Below, piece after piece: positions 27,317 through 36,937 of a stretch of DNA of 64,000 bases. Each line of letters begins with the position of its first letter. The first letter of the stretch is position 1. Location: the NCBI GenBank assembly GCA_964428795.1, contig CAYRZL010000003.1, positions 1-64,000 of the forward strand. Direction: 5' to 3'. Origin of the DNA: CAYRZL01 sp964428795. GTDB taxonomy: Bacteria; Bacillota; Clostridia; Lachnospirales; Lachnospiraceae. A program made the position numbers and the translations under genes. The notes beneath the pieces were generated by a model. That model was given only the letters and a program-made list of their open reading frames with translations, did no database searches and was not told where the DNA came from.

Positions 27317-30300
27317 ATGAATGGAATAATTGTAAGGTCAGGAGCCTTTGTTCTGGCGGCAGCACTGGCTCTGCAGATGGGAAGCTATGCTTCCATGAAT
27401 ACTTATGCAGCGGAAGACGAAACAGATACTTTGGTATTGACTGATCCCGTAATCGATACAGAATCAGAGGAAGCTGCATCCATGAACTCCGGACAGATTG
27501 TCACCTATGATTGTGTATGGTTTGGCAGTTATCCACAGGCGGAGGTGGTATCCTCTGATATGGCGTCTATTGATGAGGATGGAAATGTGTCTCTGCTTTC
27601 TTACGCTATGATCGGCGGGGATTATATCAGATCCGATGATCTGATCGTAGATGATGAGGCTTATGCGAAGCTCACTGCGGCTGAGGAGTCTGAGTGGAGC
27701 GAAGATGGGGACATTACCATCGACGGTGAGACATACCGCAGGCTTTCCTCTGACGATGCGACAACTGCGTCCACAAATACAACCGGAGGATATTATTATT
27801 GGGCAAATGATGAGGATAGGTATCATTATTTCAAGTATGAGCCTGTTAAATGGAGGGTGCTTTCCGTGGATGAGGACAGCAATCAGGCATTACTCATGGC
27901 AGACATCTGTCTGGATGACCAGCCTTATTATGTGAATTCCGCGACCAGTGCTGTGTCAGGTGTCACCTATGATGTGAGTACCATTCGCAGTTGGCTCAAT
28001 GGTTATGGTAAAAGTGAAAATAAAAAATCAAAAGACTATACAAAGTCCAATTTCATGGATGCGGCATTTTCCGCAGCGGAGAGAGCTGCCATCCCACTGA
28101 CCACCGTAAAAAACACAGCATCCATGCTTCAGTCAAATGTGGCGAGCGGTGATGACACGGAGGATTATATTTTCCTTCCTTCTGATCAGGAAATGTTTCA
28201 GTATAACGATATCATCACAGATGCTTTCACCTATGGTTTTGCGGAAGATTACAACACTGCGGATGAGGGCAGACAGCGCCAGGCCAGTGCCTATGCCAGA
28301 GCTATGGGAGCATTTTCCGGAAATGCAAACTATCCGTATAATTGTGCCTATTTTCTGAGAACTACAGTTTATAACAGTACGGTTGGCAATACCACTTATA
28401 CAACAGCAAAATTTGTGAATCAGATAACGTACAGCGGAGCAGTCAGCGCAGTAAACAATGTGAGTCGTAATGTGGGCGTGTGTCCGGCATTGTATCTGGA
28501 TCTTTCAAAAACAAATCTGTACAGCTATGCTGGAACCGTCAGCACAGACGGTACAATGTCAGAGACGGAAAACGACAGAATTTCCATCGCCCAGGCAGAT
28601 ATTATCCTTTCTCTGCCGGAGGACGGTTATGTCTATACAGGGGATGAAATAACACAGGAGATCACTGTCTCCTATAAAGAGGAGATTCTGAGCGAAGGAC
28701 TGGATTATCAGATTAGTTATACAAACAACGTTTCCGCGGGAACAGCCGAGGTGACGGTGAGCGGAATCGGAGATTACATGGGATCTGTCACAAAAACCTT
28801 TGTGATTAGCGGTACCGATATATCCGATGCAGCGGTCACTTTGGAGTACGACAGTGTATCCTATGACATTTTTGACGTATCCCCAAAAACACCGGCAGTT
28901 ACCTCCGTTGTTCTGGGGGACGCTGTCCTGCCTGAAAATACATACACTGTGTCTTATGAAGATAATGTTGAACTGGGAACAGCCACAGTGATTGTGACCG
29001 GAAATAATGAGGCAGGATATACAGGAGAAACAACCGCTGCCTTTGAGATCGTGAAAGATATCATAACCCTGGAGGAGACTGATATAGATGAGCCAAAACA
29101 GGATGAAGAAGCAGGGACGGTTACCTGGGACTGCGTATGGTTTGGCAGTTATCCACAGGCGGAGGTGATCACGCAGGAGATGTCTGAGGAGTATCAGGTG
29201 TATTATGCGCGGTATGGCGGCATAGGTTCAAACAACGGGGCAGTGCTGGATACCGTTCAGGATGGAGATACCATTGTAGATGATGAGTTATATGCGGCAT
29301 TAAAGGGTTCACAGGATTGGGATTCCAACAATGATCTCATTCTCGGAGGAGTGAAATATCACCGGCTCAGAGGATTGAATGCCACAACAAAATATGCAGA
29401 AAAAACGTCAGGCTATTATATCTGGGAGAATATGACTACCTACCATTATTTCAAATATGAACCGGTCAAATGGCGGGTGCTTTCCGTGGATGAAGAAAAT
29501 GATCAGATGCTGCTGCTTTCGGACAAGATTCTGGATACACAACTATACAATAGTGTAAATAAAAAGGTGACCTGGGCAGGCAGTACGATCCGTAGCTGGT
29601 TAAACGGGTATTCGAATTTGAAAAATGATTACGGAACTGACTATAGATCCCAGAATTTTTCAGATCAGGCATTTTCGGATAACGAGCAGGAGGTTCTTGT
29701 GAAAAACCGTATTACAGCTCCGGAAGGTACGTCCAGTGTTACGGACAGAATATTCTTCCTCTCGGAAGAGAACATAAAAAATGGAGCTTATGGAACTTTA
29801 AAAGACGCCTTGAGAAGCAAAAGCAGCACTTATGCCAAAGCAATGGGGCTGTACAGTGCTATTCCCTCAAACGGAAGAGATACTGCTTCTCTGAATTACT
29901 GTAACTGGTGGACACTCAGTTGGTATTCAGGAATTATCAGCGGTAAAAATGTTACTTCCTATGCAACAAATGCGGGAATCAGCCGGGAAGTGAGTCTGGG
30001 AATCGATGTGAATACCGGTTATATCGGTGTGCGCCCGGCGCTGATTCTGGATACCTCCGCAGAGCAGTATGGCTATGCAGGAACAGTCAGCTCGAACGGA
30101 ATTATAAGGGAACAGGAGGAGACCACCTCTCTGGCAGCAGCTCTTGTGGATTTTGAGGAGAACCTTTCCGAAGAATCCGGCGAGGAGATTTTGGAAGGTA
30201 TGACCGTGTACTTGAATGGACAGATACTGGAAAAAGACGTGGATTATAAGGCGGCTTTTCATAAAACTGTAACGGAGCAGGGGCAGACAGAGATACTCAT

Positions 30301-30976
30301 CACGATTACCGGATGCGGTAATTACAATGGCTATGCCAGCGTTTCTTATCCGGAAACCGCAGAGGAAGAGGAGGAACCGGATGATGATCTGAATCATGCT
30401 GCGGTGGATAACGGTCTTGCCAATGAGGCAGATGCAGACGGAAACTGGTATTACTATACAGATGGCAGGATAGATACGTCATACACTGGATTTGCTGCAA
30501 ACAAGAATGGCAGCTGGTATGTGACAAAGGGAAAGGTTACCTTTAAAGATAACAGTGTAATCAAAGATGCTTCAGGCGCTATTGGAACGAAGGGAACCTG
30601 GTACTATGTAGTTGGAAGTAAGGTGCAGACCTCCTACACCGGCGTGGCAGATTACAAAAATGCAAATGGCTGGTGGTATATAAAGAAAGGAAAGGTGGAC
30701 TTTAGCGCAAACACCGTAGCAAAGAACAAAAATGGCTGGTGGTATATAAAGAAAGGAAAGGTGGACTTTAGCGCAAACACTGTAGCAAACAACAAAAATG
30801 GCTGGTGGTATGTAGTTGGCGGAAAAGTACAGTTTGACTATACTGGTGTAGCGAACTACAAGAATGCAAATGGCTGGTGGTACATTAAGAAAGGAAAGGT
30901 AGACTTTACCTATACAGGAAAGGCGAAGAACAAGAATGGCACCTGGAATGTTGTAAAAGGAAAAGTGGTTTTCTGA
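27317..30976 (+). CDS. Secreted surface protein, two DUF6273-like modules and wall-binding repeats
   Basis: A 1219-residue exported protein. The signal peptide ends near A-Y-A (residue about 32). Two similar modules start with DCVWFGSYPQAEV (about residues 61 and 601); each continues with YFKYEPVKWRVLSVDE and an IRSWLNGY segment, the DUF6273 pattern. Between them lie two short Ig/MBG-like repeats (about 415-590). From about 1037 the protein consists of aromatic repeats (NGWWYIKKGKVDF, NGTWNVVKGKV) of the choline/glucan-binding type that hold proteins to the wall. It follows MoxR by 18 bases. Its 3' end is the left edge of the 2,817-bp duplication. Confidence 0.8.
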   Translation: MNGIIVRSGAFVLAAALALQMGSYASMNTYAAEDETDTLVLTDPVIDTESEEAASMNSGQIVTYDCVWFGSYPQAEVVSSDMASIDEDGNVSLLSYAMIGGDYIRSDDLIVDDEAYAKLTAAEESEWSEDGDITIDGETYRRLSSDDATTASTNTTGGYYYWANDEDRYHYFKYEPVKWRVLSVDEDSNQALLMADICLDDQPYYVNSATSAVSGVTYDVSTIRSWLNGYGKSENKKSKDYTKSNFMDAAFSAAERAAIPLTTVKNTASMLQSNVASGDDTEDYIFLPSDQEMFQYNDIITDAFTYGFAEDYNTADEGRQRQASAYARAMGAFSGNANYPYNCAYFLRTTVYNSTVGNTTYTTAKFVNQITYSGAVSAVNNVSRNVGVCPALYLDLSKTNLYSYAGTVSTDGTMSETENDRISIAQADIILSLPEDGYVYTGDEITQEITVSYKEEILSEGLDYQISYTNNVSAGTAEVTVSGIGDYMGSVTKTFVISGTDISDAAVTLEYDSVSYDIFDVSPKTPAVTSVVLGDAVLPENTYTVSYEDNVELGTATVIVTGNNEAGYTGETTAAFEIVKDIITLEETDIDEPKQDEEAGTVTWDCVWFGSYPQAEVITQEMSEEYQVYYARYGGIGSNNGAVLDTVQDGDTIVDDELYAALKGSQDWDSNNDLILGGVKYHRLRGLNATTKYAEKTSGYYIWENMTTYHYFKYEPVKWRVLSVDEENDQMLLLSDKILDTQLYNSVNKKVTWAGSTIRSWLNGYSNLKNDYGTDYRSQNFSDQAFSDNEQEVLVKNRITAPEGTSSVTDRIFFLSEENIKNGAYGTLKDALRSKSSTYAKAMGLYSAIPSNGRDTASLNYCNWWTLSWYSGIISGKNVTSYATNAGISREVSLGIDVNTGYIGVRPALILDTSAEQYGYAGTVSSNGIIREQEETTSLAAALVDFEENLSEESGEEILEGMTVYLNGQILEKDVDYKAAFHKTVTEQGQTEILITITGCGNYNGYASVSYPETAEEEEEPDDDLNHAAVDNGLANEADADGNWYYYTDGRIDTSYTGFAANKNGSWYVTKGKVTFKDNSVIKDASGAIGTKGTWYYVVGSKVQTSYTGVADYKNANGWWYIKKGKVDFSANTVAKNKNGWWYIKKGKVDFSANTVANNKNGWWYVVGGKVQFDYTGVANYKNANGWWYIKKGKVDFTYTGKAKNKNGTWNVVKGKVVF

Positions 30977-33607
30977 TTAAAAATCAATTAAAAATAAAAC
31001 AATATAAAACTTGACAAAACTTATCTATTATTGATATAAATATAGTTGTATTACATAATGAACATGTAAAAACATTACAAAAATAGAAAAAAGTCATCAA
31101 TGGAGAGATCTATTTATGAAATAATTTTTTTATGAGGAGGTTGTTAACCTATGAAATTAGAAAAAGTCAAGAAAATAGGTATCAGTCTGACTGTGGCTGC
31201 TACGATGGTAGCCCCCTCGCTGACATCTATCACAGCGAGTGCAGCGTCAGATTACGAGATTGCATTTCCAACGGAATCTATGAGTGTGGAAACCACGGAT
31301 TCAGAGGGGCGCGAAATTATGACAACGCTGACCCAGCGTGCCGCTTCCGAAATCCCGCTGATATTCGGAGTCAATGTTATCTCAGGTAACATGTTCAGCG
31401 GTCTGCAGTATCTGGCTGGTACATCCGTAAATGAAAATCCGGATCCGTATCTCTGGAATTACAACTATATGCAGGAGACCGGAAAGGAAGATCTGCCAAA
31501 AGGTACTTATTATGAGAATATTGGTAATGATCTGACAAATCCAAACGGACTGTATCAGAGCGGCGGCGGAAACCAGGCTTATGGACAGTCTGTGGAATCC
31601 CTTGGAGGAGTGGGATACGCAGTGGGTTATCGTACCGACGTTGTATTTAGCTTTAATTCCATCCTGGTAGATCAGATTGACTGGGTACGCAGTCTGAAGC
31701 CCGGAGATACGTATTATCAGGAAGGTGATGAGAACTACAGCCCTCTTTTGGCAGATGTTCAGACCGCCGGCGTATCGGCTCGTCTTTATTCATGGACAGA
31801 TCTGGGAAGTGCTCTGTCCGCTTACTTGGAAGAGCATACGGATCTGACCACCCGTTATGACGATCCGGAGATTATCGGTAATGATGTGGCACAGTTCTCA
31901 GCAGGTATCCCGTATTATATCGCATCCCTGATTGCGGACGGTACTATTGAAAAGAAGACAGCGGCTTATGTCAGTGCAATTGATGAGTATACTCTGACAT
32001 GTACGAATCCTGCCGCTGCAGGAAATGTAGCTGCCGATGTATATGCAGAGGTTTGCAACTTTAATTATATAACTGGAGACTATACGATAGAAAAATTGAT
32101 GGAGGAGGATGTGGATCTGATCATTCTGGCAGCCAGCGGTTATGGTTATGCTAACTCGGGAAACTCTGGCGGAGCTACCGGCGGTGTCGGTGGTCCTGGC
32201 GGCGGCGGAGCCGCAAACACTTCCTCCAAACTGGACATCCTGAATGCAATCGAAGCCTTGGGTTATACTGCTGATGAGACTCCGTTGGTAATGGATTCCA
32301 ATACAGTCAGCGTACAGCTTGGCAACAATGGTTACAACTTCTCCCCGATCACTCCAATGTTTATGCCTTATGTACAGACTTATGCTTATATGGATGAGCT
32401 GGCAGAAGTGAATGAGGCGATCAATCCGGTAGCCATGGTAGTATTTATGATGGATGAGCTGGCTCACGTTACCGATGAGGCCTGCAAAGATGTTGCATTG
32501 TACTATATCGGAAGCAAATGGGATTCTGTAGACAGCGAATACGACAGAGTACCGGATCTGGAGAATTATGTGTATGATAAAGATGCGATCATCGATGCAA
32601 TCTATGACGGTGTAAATTATGCATTGTCCGGCGAGGCAGAGGAAAACGGAAACTATCTGATGCCTGCTTACAGAGCAACAGAGACAGCATACCAACTTCT
32701 GACAGAGTCTTCCACCACAGAGATTCCGGAAGAAGGTCATGATTATGTTACGGTAGAAGTGAATGGCGTAACAAAATATCTGGATCTGACAGCTTTGATT
32801 GCATCTGACAGTGATGATGCAGATGATTCAGAGGATGATTCCGAAAGCGACGGAAACAATGAGTTTAACTATGATGATATTCGTACAAGCTATGAAGCAA
32901 TCATCGATTACTACAACACAAGCGAGTATGGCTATGGCGATGACCTTCAGACAACACTCCAGAATTATGCTGACCATATGGTATTGCATGTATGGGAGCC
33001 GGATTTATCTGTAGAGGGATCTTATGTATATGATGATGAATCAGGTGATGATGAAGTTGTAATTGAAGATGGTCTTACTGATACAGCAGCTGAAGACGGA
33101 AACTGGTATTACTACACAGATGGGGAGGTAAATACCTCCTATACCGGATTTGCTGAAAATAAAAATGGAAGCTGGTATGTGGAAAATGGTAGAGTTACAT
33201 TCAAAACCAACAGTGTAATCAAAGACACCACAGGAGCTATCGGAACAAAGGGATCCTGGTATTATGTAGTAGGAAGTAAAGTCCGGACGGATTATACCAA
33301 CGTAGCAAACTATAAGAATGCAAATGGCTGGTGGTACATCAAGAATGGTAAGGTAGACTTTACATATACCGGATTTGCATCCAACAAAAACGGCAGCTGG
33401 TATGTAGAAAAAGGTCAGGTTAAGTTCAATAAAAACAGTGTAATTAAAGATACCAAAGGAACTATTGGAACAAAAGGAACCTGGTATTATGTAGTAGGAA
33501 GTAAAGTTCAGACCAGTTATACCGGCGTAGCAAACTACAAGAATGCAAATGGCTGGTGGTACATCAAGAACGGTAAGGTAGACTTTAGTGCAAACACTGT
33601 AGCAAAG
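30791..33607 (+). repeat. 2,817-bp tandem duplication, unit 1
   Basis: This unit is repeated at 33608-36424, and identity continues 45 bases further, to 36469. The unit runs from the wall-binding repeats of the gene at 27317, through the intergenic promoter, to the same repeat position in the next gene. Just before it the sequence differs (C at 30790, G at 33607); just after the shared part the copies differ again (GACTATACTGG at 33653, AACTATACAGG at 36470). Confidence 0.95.
31001..31040 (+). promoter_or_regulatory. Promoter of first duplicated surface gene
   Basis: TTGACA (31011-31016), an 18-base spacer and TATAAA (31035-31040). The block 31001-31017 equals 16532-16548 of the promoter at the start of the locus. 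The next 110 bases form an AT-rich leader. Confidence 0.75.
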
Positions 33608-33793
33608 AACAAAAATGGCTGGTGGTATGTAGTTGGCGGAAAAGTACAGTTTGACTATACTGGTGTAGCGAACTACAAGAATGCAAATGGCTGGTGGTAC
33701 ATTAAGAAAGGAAAGGTAGACTTTACCTATACAGGAAAGGCGAAGAACAAGAATGGCACCTGGAATGTTGTAAAAGGAAAAGTGGTTTTCTGA
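31151..33793 (+). CDS. Secreted wall-binding protein, copy 1 (possible binding protein)
   Basis: An 880-residue exported protein with a signal peptide ending near A-S-A (residue about 32). The large N-terminal part (about 33-620) has no sure family; pieces such as YDDPEIIGNDVAQFSAGI, LMEEDVDLIILAAS and VAMVVFMMDELAHVTDEA recall the lobes of metal-chelate binding proteins, an inference only. A Gly-rich hinge lies near 330-356, an acidic stretch near 555-575, and aromatic wall-binding repeats fill about 645-880. Its last 47 residues match the gene at 27317 rather than copy 2, so its tail is a recombinant. GAGGAGG precedes the ATG. Confidence 0.75.
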   Translation: MKLEKVKKIGISLTVAATMVAPSLTSITASAASDYEIAFPTESMSVETTDSEGREIMTTLTQRAASEIPLIFGVNVISGNMFSGLQYLAGTSVNENPDPYLWNYNYMQETGKEDLPKGTYYENIGNDLTNPNGLYQSGGGNQAYGQSVESLGGVGYAVGYRTDVVFSFNSILVDQIDWVRSLKPGDTYYQEGDENYSPLLADVQTAGVSARLYSWTDLGSALSAYLEEHTDLTTRYDDPEIIGNDVAQFSAGIPYYIASLIADGTIEKKTAAYVSAIDEYTLTCTNPAAAGNVAADVYAEVCNFNYITGDYTIEKLMEEDVDLIILAASGYGYANSGNSGGATGGVGGPGGGGAANTSSKLDILNAIEALGYTADETPLVMDSNTVSVQLGNNGYNFSPITPMFMPYVQTYAYMDELAEVNEAINPVAMVVFMMDELAHVTDEACKDVALYYIGSKWDSVDSEYDRVPDLENYVYDKDAIIDAIYDGVNYALSGEAEENGNYLMPAYRATETAYQLLTESSTTEIPEEGHDYVTVEVNGVTKYLDLTALIASDSDDADDSEDDSESDGNNEFNYDDIRTSYEAIIDYYNTSEYGYGDDLQTTLQNYADHMVLHVWEPDLSVEGSYVYDDESGDDEVVIEDGLTDTAAEDGNWYYYTDGEVNTSYTGFAENKNGSWYVENGRVTFKTNSVIKDTTGAIGTKGSWYYVVGSKVRTDYTNVANYKNANGWWYIKNGKVDFTYTGFASNKNGSWYVEKGQVKFNKNSVIKDTKGTIGTKGTWYYVVGSKVQTSYTGVANYKNANGWWYIKNGKVDFSANTVAKNKNGWWYVVGGKVQFDYTGVANYKNANGWWYIKKGKVDFTYTGKAKNKNGTWNVVKGKVVF

Positions 33794-36424
33794 TTAAAAA
33801 TCAATTAAAAATAAAACAATATAAAACTTGACAAAACTTATCTATTATTGATATAAATATAGTTGTATTACATAATGAACATGTAAAAACATTACAAAAA
33901 TAGAAAAAAGTCATCAATGGAGAGATCTATTTATGAAATAATTTTTTTATGAGGAGGTTGTTAACCTATGAAATTAGAAAAAGTCAAGAAAATAGGTATC
34001 AGTCTGACTGTGGCTGCTACGATGGTAGCCCCCTCGCTGACATCTATCACAGCGAGTGCAGCGTCAGATTACGAGATTGCATTTCCAACGGAATCTATGA
34101 GTGTGGAAACCACGGATTCAGAGGGGCGCGAAATTATGACAACGCTGACCCAGCGTGCCGCTTCCGAAATCCCGCTGATATTCGGAGTCAATGTTATCTC
34201 AGGTAACATGTTCAGCGGTCTGCAGTATCTGGCTGGTACATCCGTAAATGAAAATCCGGATCCGTATCTCTGGAATTACAACTATATGCAGGAGACCGGA
34301 AAGGAAGATCTGCCAAAAGGTACTTATTATGAGAATATTGGTAATGATCTGACAAATCCAAACGGACTGTATCAGAGCGGCGGCGGAAACCAGGCTTATG
34401 GACAGTCTGTGGAATCCCTTGGAGGAGTGGGATACGCAGTGGGTTATCGTACCGACGTTGTATTTAGCTTTAATTCCATCCTGGTAGATCAGATTGACTG
34501 GGTACGCAGTCTGAAGCCCGGAGATACGTATTATCAGGAAGGTGATGAGAACTACAGCCCTCTTTTGGCAGATGTTCAGACCGCCGGCGTATCGGCTCGT
34601 CTTTATTCATGGACAGATCTGGGAAGTGCTCTGTCCGCTTACTTGGAAGAGCATACGGATCTGACCACCCGTTATGACGATCCGGAGATTATCGGTAATG
34701 ATGTGGCACAGTTCTCAGCAGGTATCCCGTATTATATCGCATCCCTGATTGCGGACGGTACTATTGAAAAGAAGACAGCGGCTTATGTCAGTGCAATTGA
34801 TGAGTATACTCTGACATGTACGAATCCTGCCGCTGCAGGAAATGTAGCTGCCGATGTATATGCAGAGGTTTGCAACTTTAATTATATAACTGGAGACTAT
34901 ACGATAGAAAAATTGATGGAGGAGGATGTGGATCTGATCATTCTGGCAGCCAGCGGTTATGGTTATGCTAACTCGGGAAACTCTGGCGGAGCTACCGGCG
35001 GTGTCGGTGGTCCTGGCGGCGGCGGAGCCGCAAACACTTCCTCCAAACTGGACATCCTGAATGCAATCGAAGCCTTGGGTTATACTGCTGATGAGACTCC
35101 GTTGGTAATGGATTCCAATACAGTCAGCGTACAGCTTGGCAACAATGGTTACAACTTCTCCCCGATCACTCCAATGTTTATGCCTTATGTACAGACTTAT
35201 GCTTATATGGATGAGCTGGCAGAAGTGAATGAGGCGATCAATCCGGTAGCCATGGTAGTATTTATGATGGATGAGCTGGCTCACGTTACCGATGAGGCCT
35301 GCAAAGATGTTGCATTGTACTATATCGGAAGCAAATGGGATTCTGTAGACAGCGAATACGACAGAGTACCGGATCTGGAGAATTATGTGTATGATAAAGA
35401 TGCGATCATCGATGCAATCTATGACGGTGTAAATTATGCATTGTCCGGCGAGGCAGAGGAAAACGGAAACTATCTGATGCCTGCTTACAGAGCAACAGAG
35501 ACAGCATACCAACTTCTGACAGAGTCTTCCACCACAGAGATTCCGGAAGAAGGTCATGATTATGTTACGGTAGAAGTGAATGGCGTAACAAAATATCTGG
35601 ATCTGACAGCTTTGATTGCATCTGACAGTGATGATGCAGATGATTCAGAGGATGATTCCGAAAGCGACGGAAACAATGAGTTTAACTATGATGATATTCG
35701 TACAAGCTATGAAGCAATCATCGATTACTACAACACAAGCGAGTATGGCTATGGCGATGACCTTCAGACAACACTCCAGAATTATGCTGACCATATGGTA
35801 TTGCATGTATGGGAGCCGGATTTATCTGTAGAGGGATCTTATGTATATGATGATGAATCAGGTGATGATGAAGTTGTAATTGAAGATGGTCTTACTGATA
35901 CAGCAGCTGAAGACGGAAACTGGTATTACTACACAGATGGGGAGGTAAATACCTCCTATACCGGATTTGCTGAAAATAAAAATGGAAGCTGGTATGTGGA
36001 AAATGGTAGAGTTACATTCAAAACCAACAGTGTAATCAAAGACACCACAGGAGCTATCGGAACAAAGGGATCCTGGTATTATGTAGTAGGAAGTAAAGTC
36101 CGGACGGATTATACCAACGTAGCAAACTATAAGAATGCAAATGGCTGGTGGTACATCAAGAATGGTAAGGTAGACTTTACATATACCGGATTTGCATCCA
36201 ACAAAAACGGCAGCTGGTATGTAGAAAAAGGTCAGGTTAAGTTCAATAAAAACAGTGTAATTAAAGATACCAAAGGAACTATTGGAACAAAAGGAACCTG
36301 GTATTATGTAGTAGGAAGTAAAGTTCAGACCAGTTATACCGGCGTAGCAAACTACAAGAATGCAAATGGCTGGTGGTACATCAAGAACGGTAAGGTAGAC
36401 TTTAGTGCAAACACTGTAGCAAAG
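33608..36424 (+). repeat. 2,817-bp tandem duplication, unit 2
   Basis: Second unit of the tandem duplication, identical by eye to 30791-33607 including the promoter region; the match continues to 36469. Both genes remain intact. Confidence 0.95.
33818..33857 (+). promoter_or_regulatory. Promoter of second duplicated surface gene
   Basis: Exact copy of the promoter at 31001-31040: TTGACA at 33828-33833 and TATAAA at 33852-33857 with an 18-base spacer. Confidence 0.72.
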
Positions 36425-36610
36425 AACAAAAATGGCTGGTGGTATGTAGTTGGCGGAAAAGTACAGTTTAACTATACAGGTGTAGCAAACTACAAGAATG
36501 CAAATGGCTGGTGGTACATTAAGAACGGTAAGGTAGACTTTACCTACACCGGAAGAGCAAGCAACAAGAACGGTACATGGAATGTGGTAAAAGGAAAAGT
36601 AAAATTCTAA
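33968..36610 (+). CDS. Secreted wall-binding protein, copy 2 (possible binding protein)
   Basis: An 880-residue protein, identical to the product of 31151-33793 up to about residue 834. After that it keeps its own tail: Asn replaces Asp in FNYTGVANY, and it ends in RASNKNGTWNVVKGKVKF. Because its tail continues into unique downstream DNA, this is the 3' end of the ancestral gene. It has its own copy of the promoter and ribosome site. The function is as uncertain as for copy 1: a wall-held extracellular protein that might capture a ligand for the nearby importer. Confidence 0.75.
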   Translation: MKLEKVKKIGISLTVAATMVAPSLTSITASAASDYEIAFPTESMSVETTDSEGREIMTTLTQRAASEIPLIFGVNVISGNMFSGLQYLAGTSVNENPDPYLWNYNYMQETGKEDLPKGTYYENIGNDLTNPNGLYQSGGGNQAYGQSVESLGGVGYAVGYRTDVVFSFNSILVDQIDWVRSLKPGDTYYQEGDENYSPLLADVQTAGVSARLYSWTDLGSALSAYLEEHTDLTTRYDDPEIIGNDVAQFSAGIPYYIASLIADGTIEKKTAAYVSAIDEYTLTCTNPAAAGNVAADVYAEVCNFNYITGDYTIEKLMEEDVDLIILAASGYGYANSGNSGGATGGVGGPGGGGAANTSSKLDILNAIEALGYTADETPLVMDSNTVSVQLGNNGYNFSPITPMFMPYVQTYAYMDELAEVNEAINPVAMVVFMMDELAHVTDEACKDVALYYIGSKWDSVDSEYDRVPDLENYVYDKDAIIDAIYDGVNYALSGEAEENGNYLMPAYRATETAYQLLTESSTTEIPEEGHDYVTVEVNGVTKYLDLTALIASDSDDADDSEDDSESDGNNEFNYDDIRTSYEAIIDYYNTSEYGYGDDLQTTLQNYADHMVLHVWEPDLSVEGSYVYDDESGDDEVVIEDGLTDTAAEDGNWYYYTDGEVNTSYTGFAENKNGSWYVENGRVTFKTNSVIKDTTGAIGTKGSWYYVVGSKVRTDYTNVANYKNANGWWYIKNGKVDFTYTGFASNKNGSWYVEKGQVKFNKNSVIKDTKGTIGTKGTWYYVVGSKVQTSYTGVANYKNANGWWYIKNGKVDFSANTVAKNKNGWWYVVGGKVQFNYTGVANYKNANGWWYIKNGKVDFTYTGRASNKNGTWNVVKGKVKF

Positions 36611-36786
36611 GTATTTCCGGGTTGCTTTCATCTAAAACAGGATAAATCAAAGTGGTTTGTAAAAAAATAACGAAAAAGCAGATAATTTCAAGGGTTTTTT
36701 AGGCAAAAGAGAAAAAATTGGTTTTACCTATTGCAATTTATGAAAAATTGCGTTATCGTTATCACATACAAAGAAGTAATGAACAA

Positions 36787-36816
36787 GGGCGTTCCAAGTA
36801 ACTGGAATGCCCTTCT
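36787..36816 (+). terminator. Terminator-like hairpin upstream of glutamine synthetase
   Basis: A 10-bp stem (36787-36796 with 36803-36812, one G-T pair) is followed by TTCTTTATT. Flanking AGTAAT and ATTACT can extend the stem. It may end the surface-gene message or attenuate the downstream gene. Confidence 0.6.
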
Positions 36817-36828
36817 TTATTACTAAGT

Positions 36829-36864
36829 ATGTGAAAGAAAGCTCAGGTGGAGGTTTCTATTCGC
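36829..36864 (+). repeat. 36-nt hairpin element, copy 2
   Basis: Second copy of the element described at 551-586. Here the 10/28 pair is A-T where copy 3 has G-C, a compensated change, and the 15/23 pair is T-A. It lies 13 bases after the terminator-like hairpin and 73 bases before the glutamine synthetase start. Confidence 0.62.
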
Positions 36865-36937
36865 TGAATGGAGATATTTCATTCAGGAAGGAATGAAGTC
36901 AGACCAGGGGGATTTTATCGAAAGAGAGGATAAAGAG

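Larger units (their letters stand above)
36611..36937 (+). other. Leader and spacer before glutamine synthetase
   Basis: A 327-base stretch without a gene. It holds an inverted repeat GCAATTT/AAATTGC at 36735-36752, the terminator-like hairpin at 36787-36816 and hairpin-element copy 2 at 36829-36864. No clear GlnR-type site (TGTNA-N7-TNACA) and no convincing -35/-10 pair were found. Confidence 0.45.

Noticed and set aside
27529..29157. Two exact TTATCCACA DnaA boxes at 27529 and 29149
   Set aside because: They fall in the repeated coding segment for GSYPQAEV in the secreted protein and are explained by internal protein repetition.
30977..31150. Mobile element or insertion at the duplicated junction
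   Set aside because: No terminal inverted repeats, target duplications or transposase; the duplication borders lie in homologous coding repeats, pointing to recombination.
31898..32740. Long - strand open frames (also at 34715-35557) inside the duplicated surface genes
   Set aside because: They are mirror frames of strongly coding + strand genes, with no ribosome site and unlikely composition.
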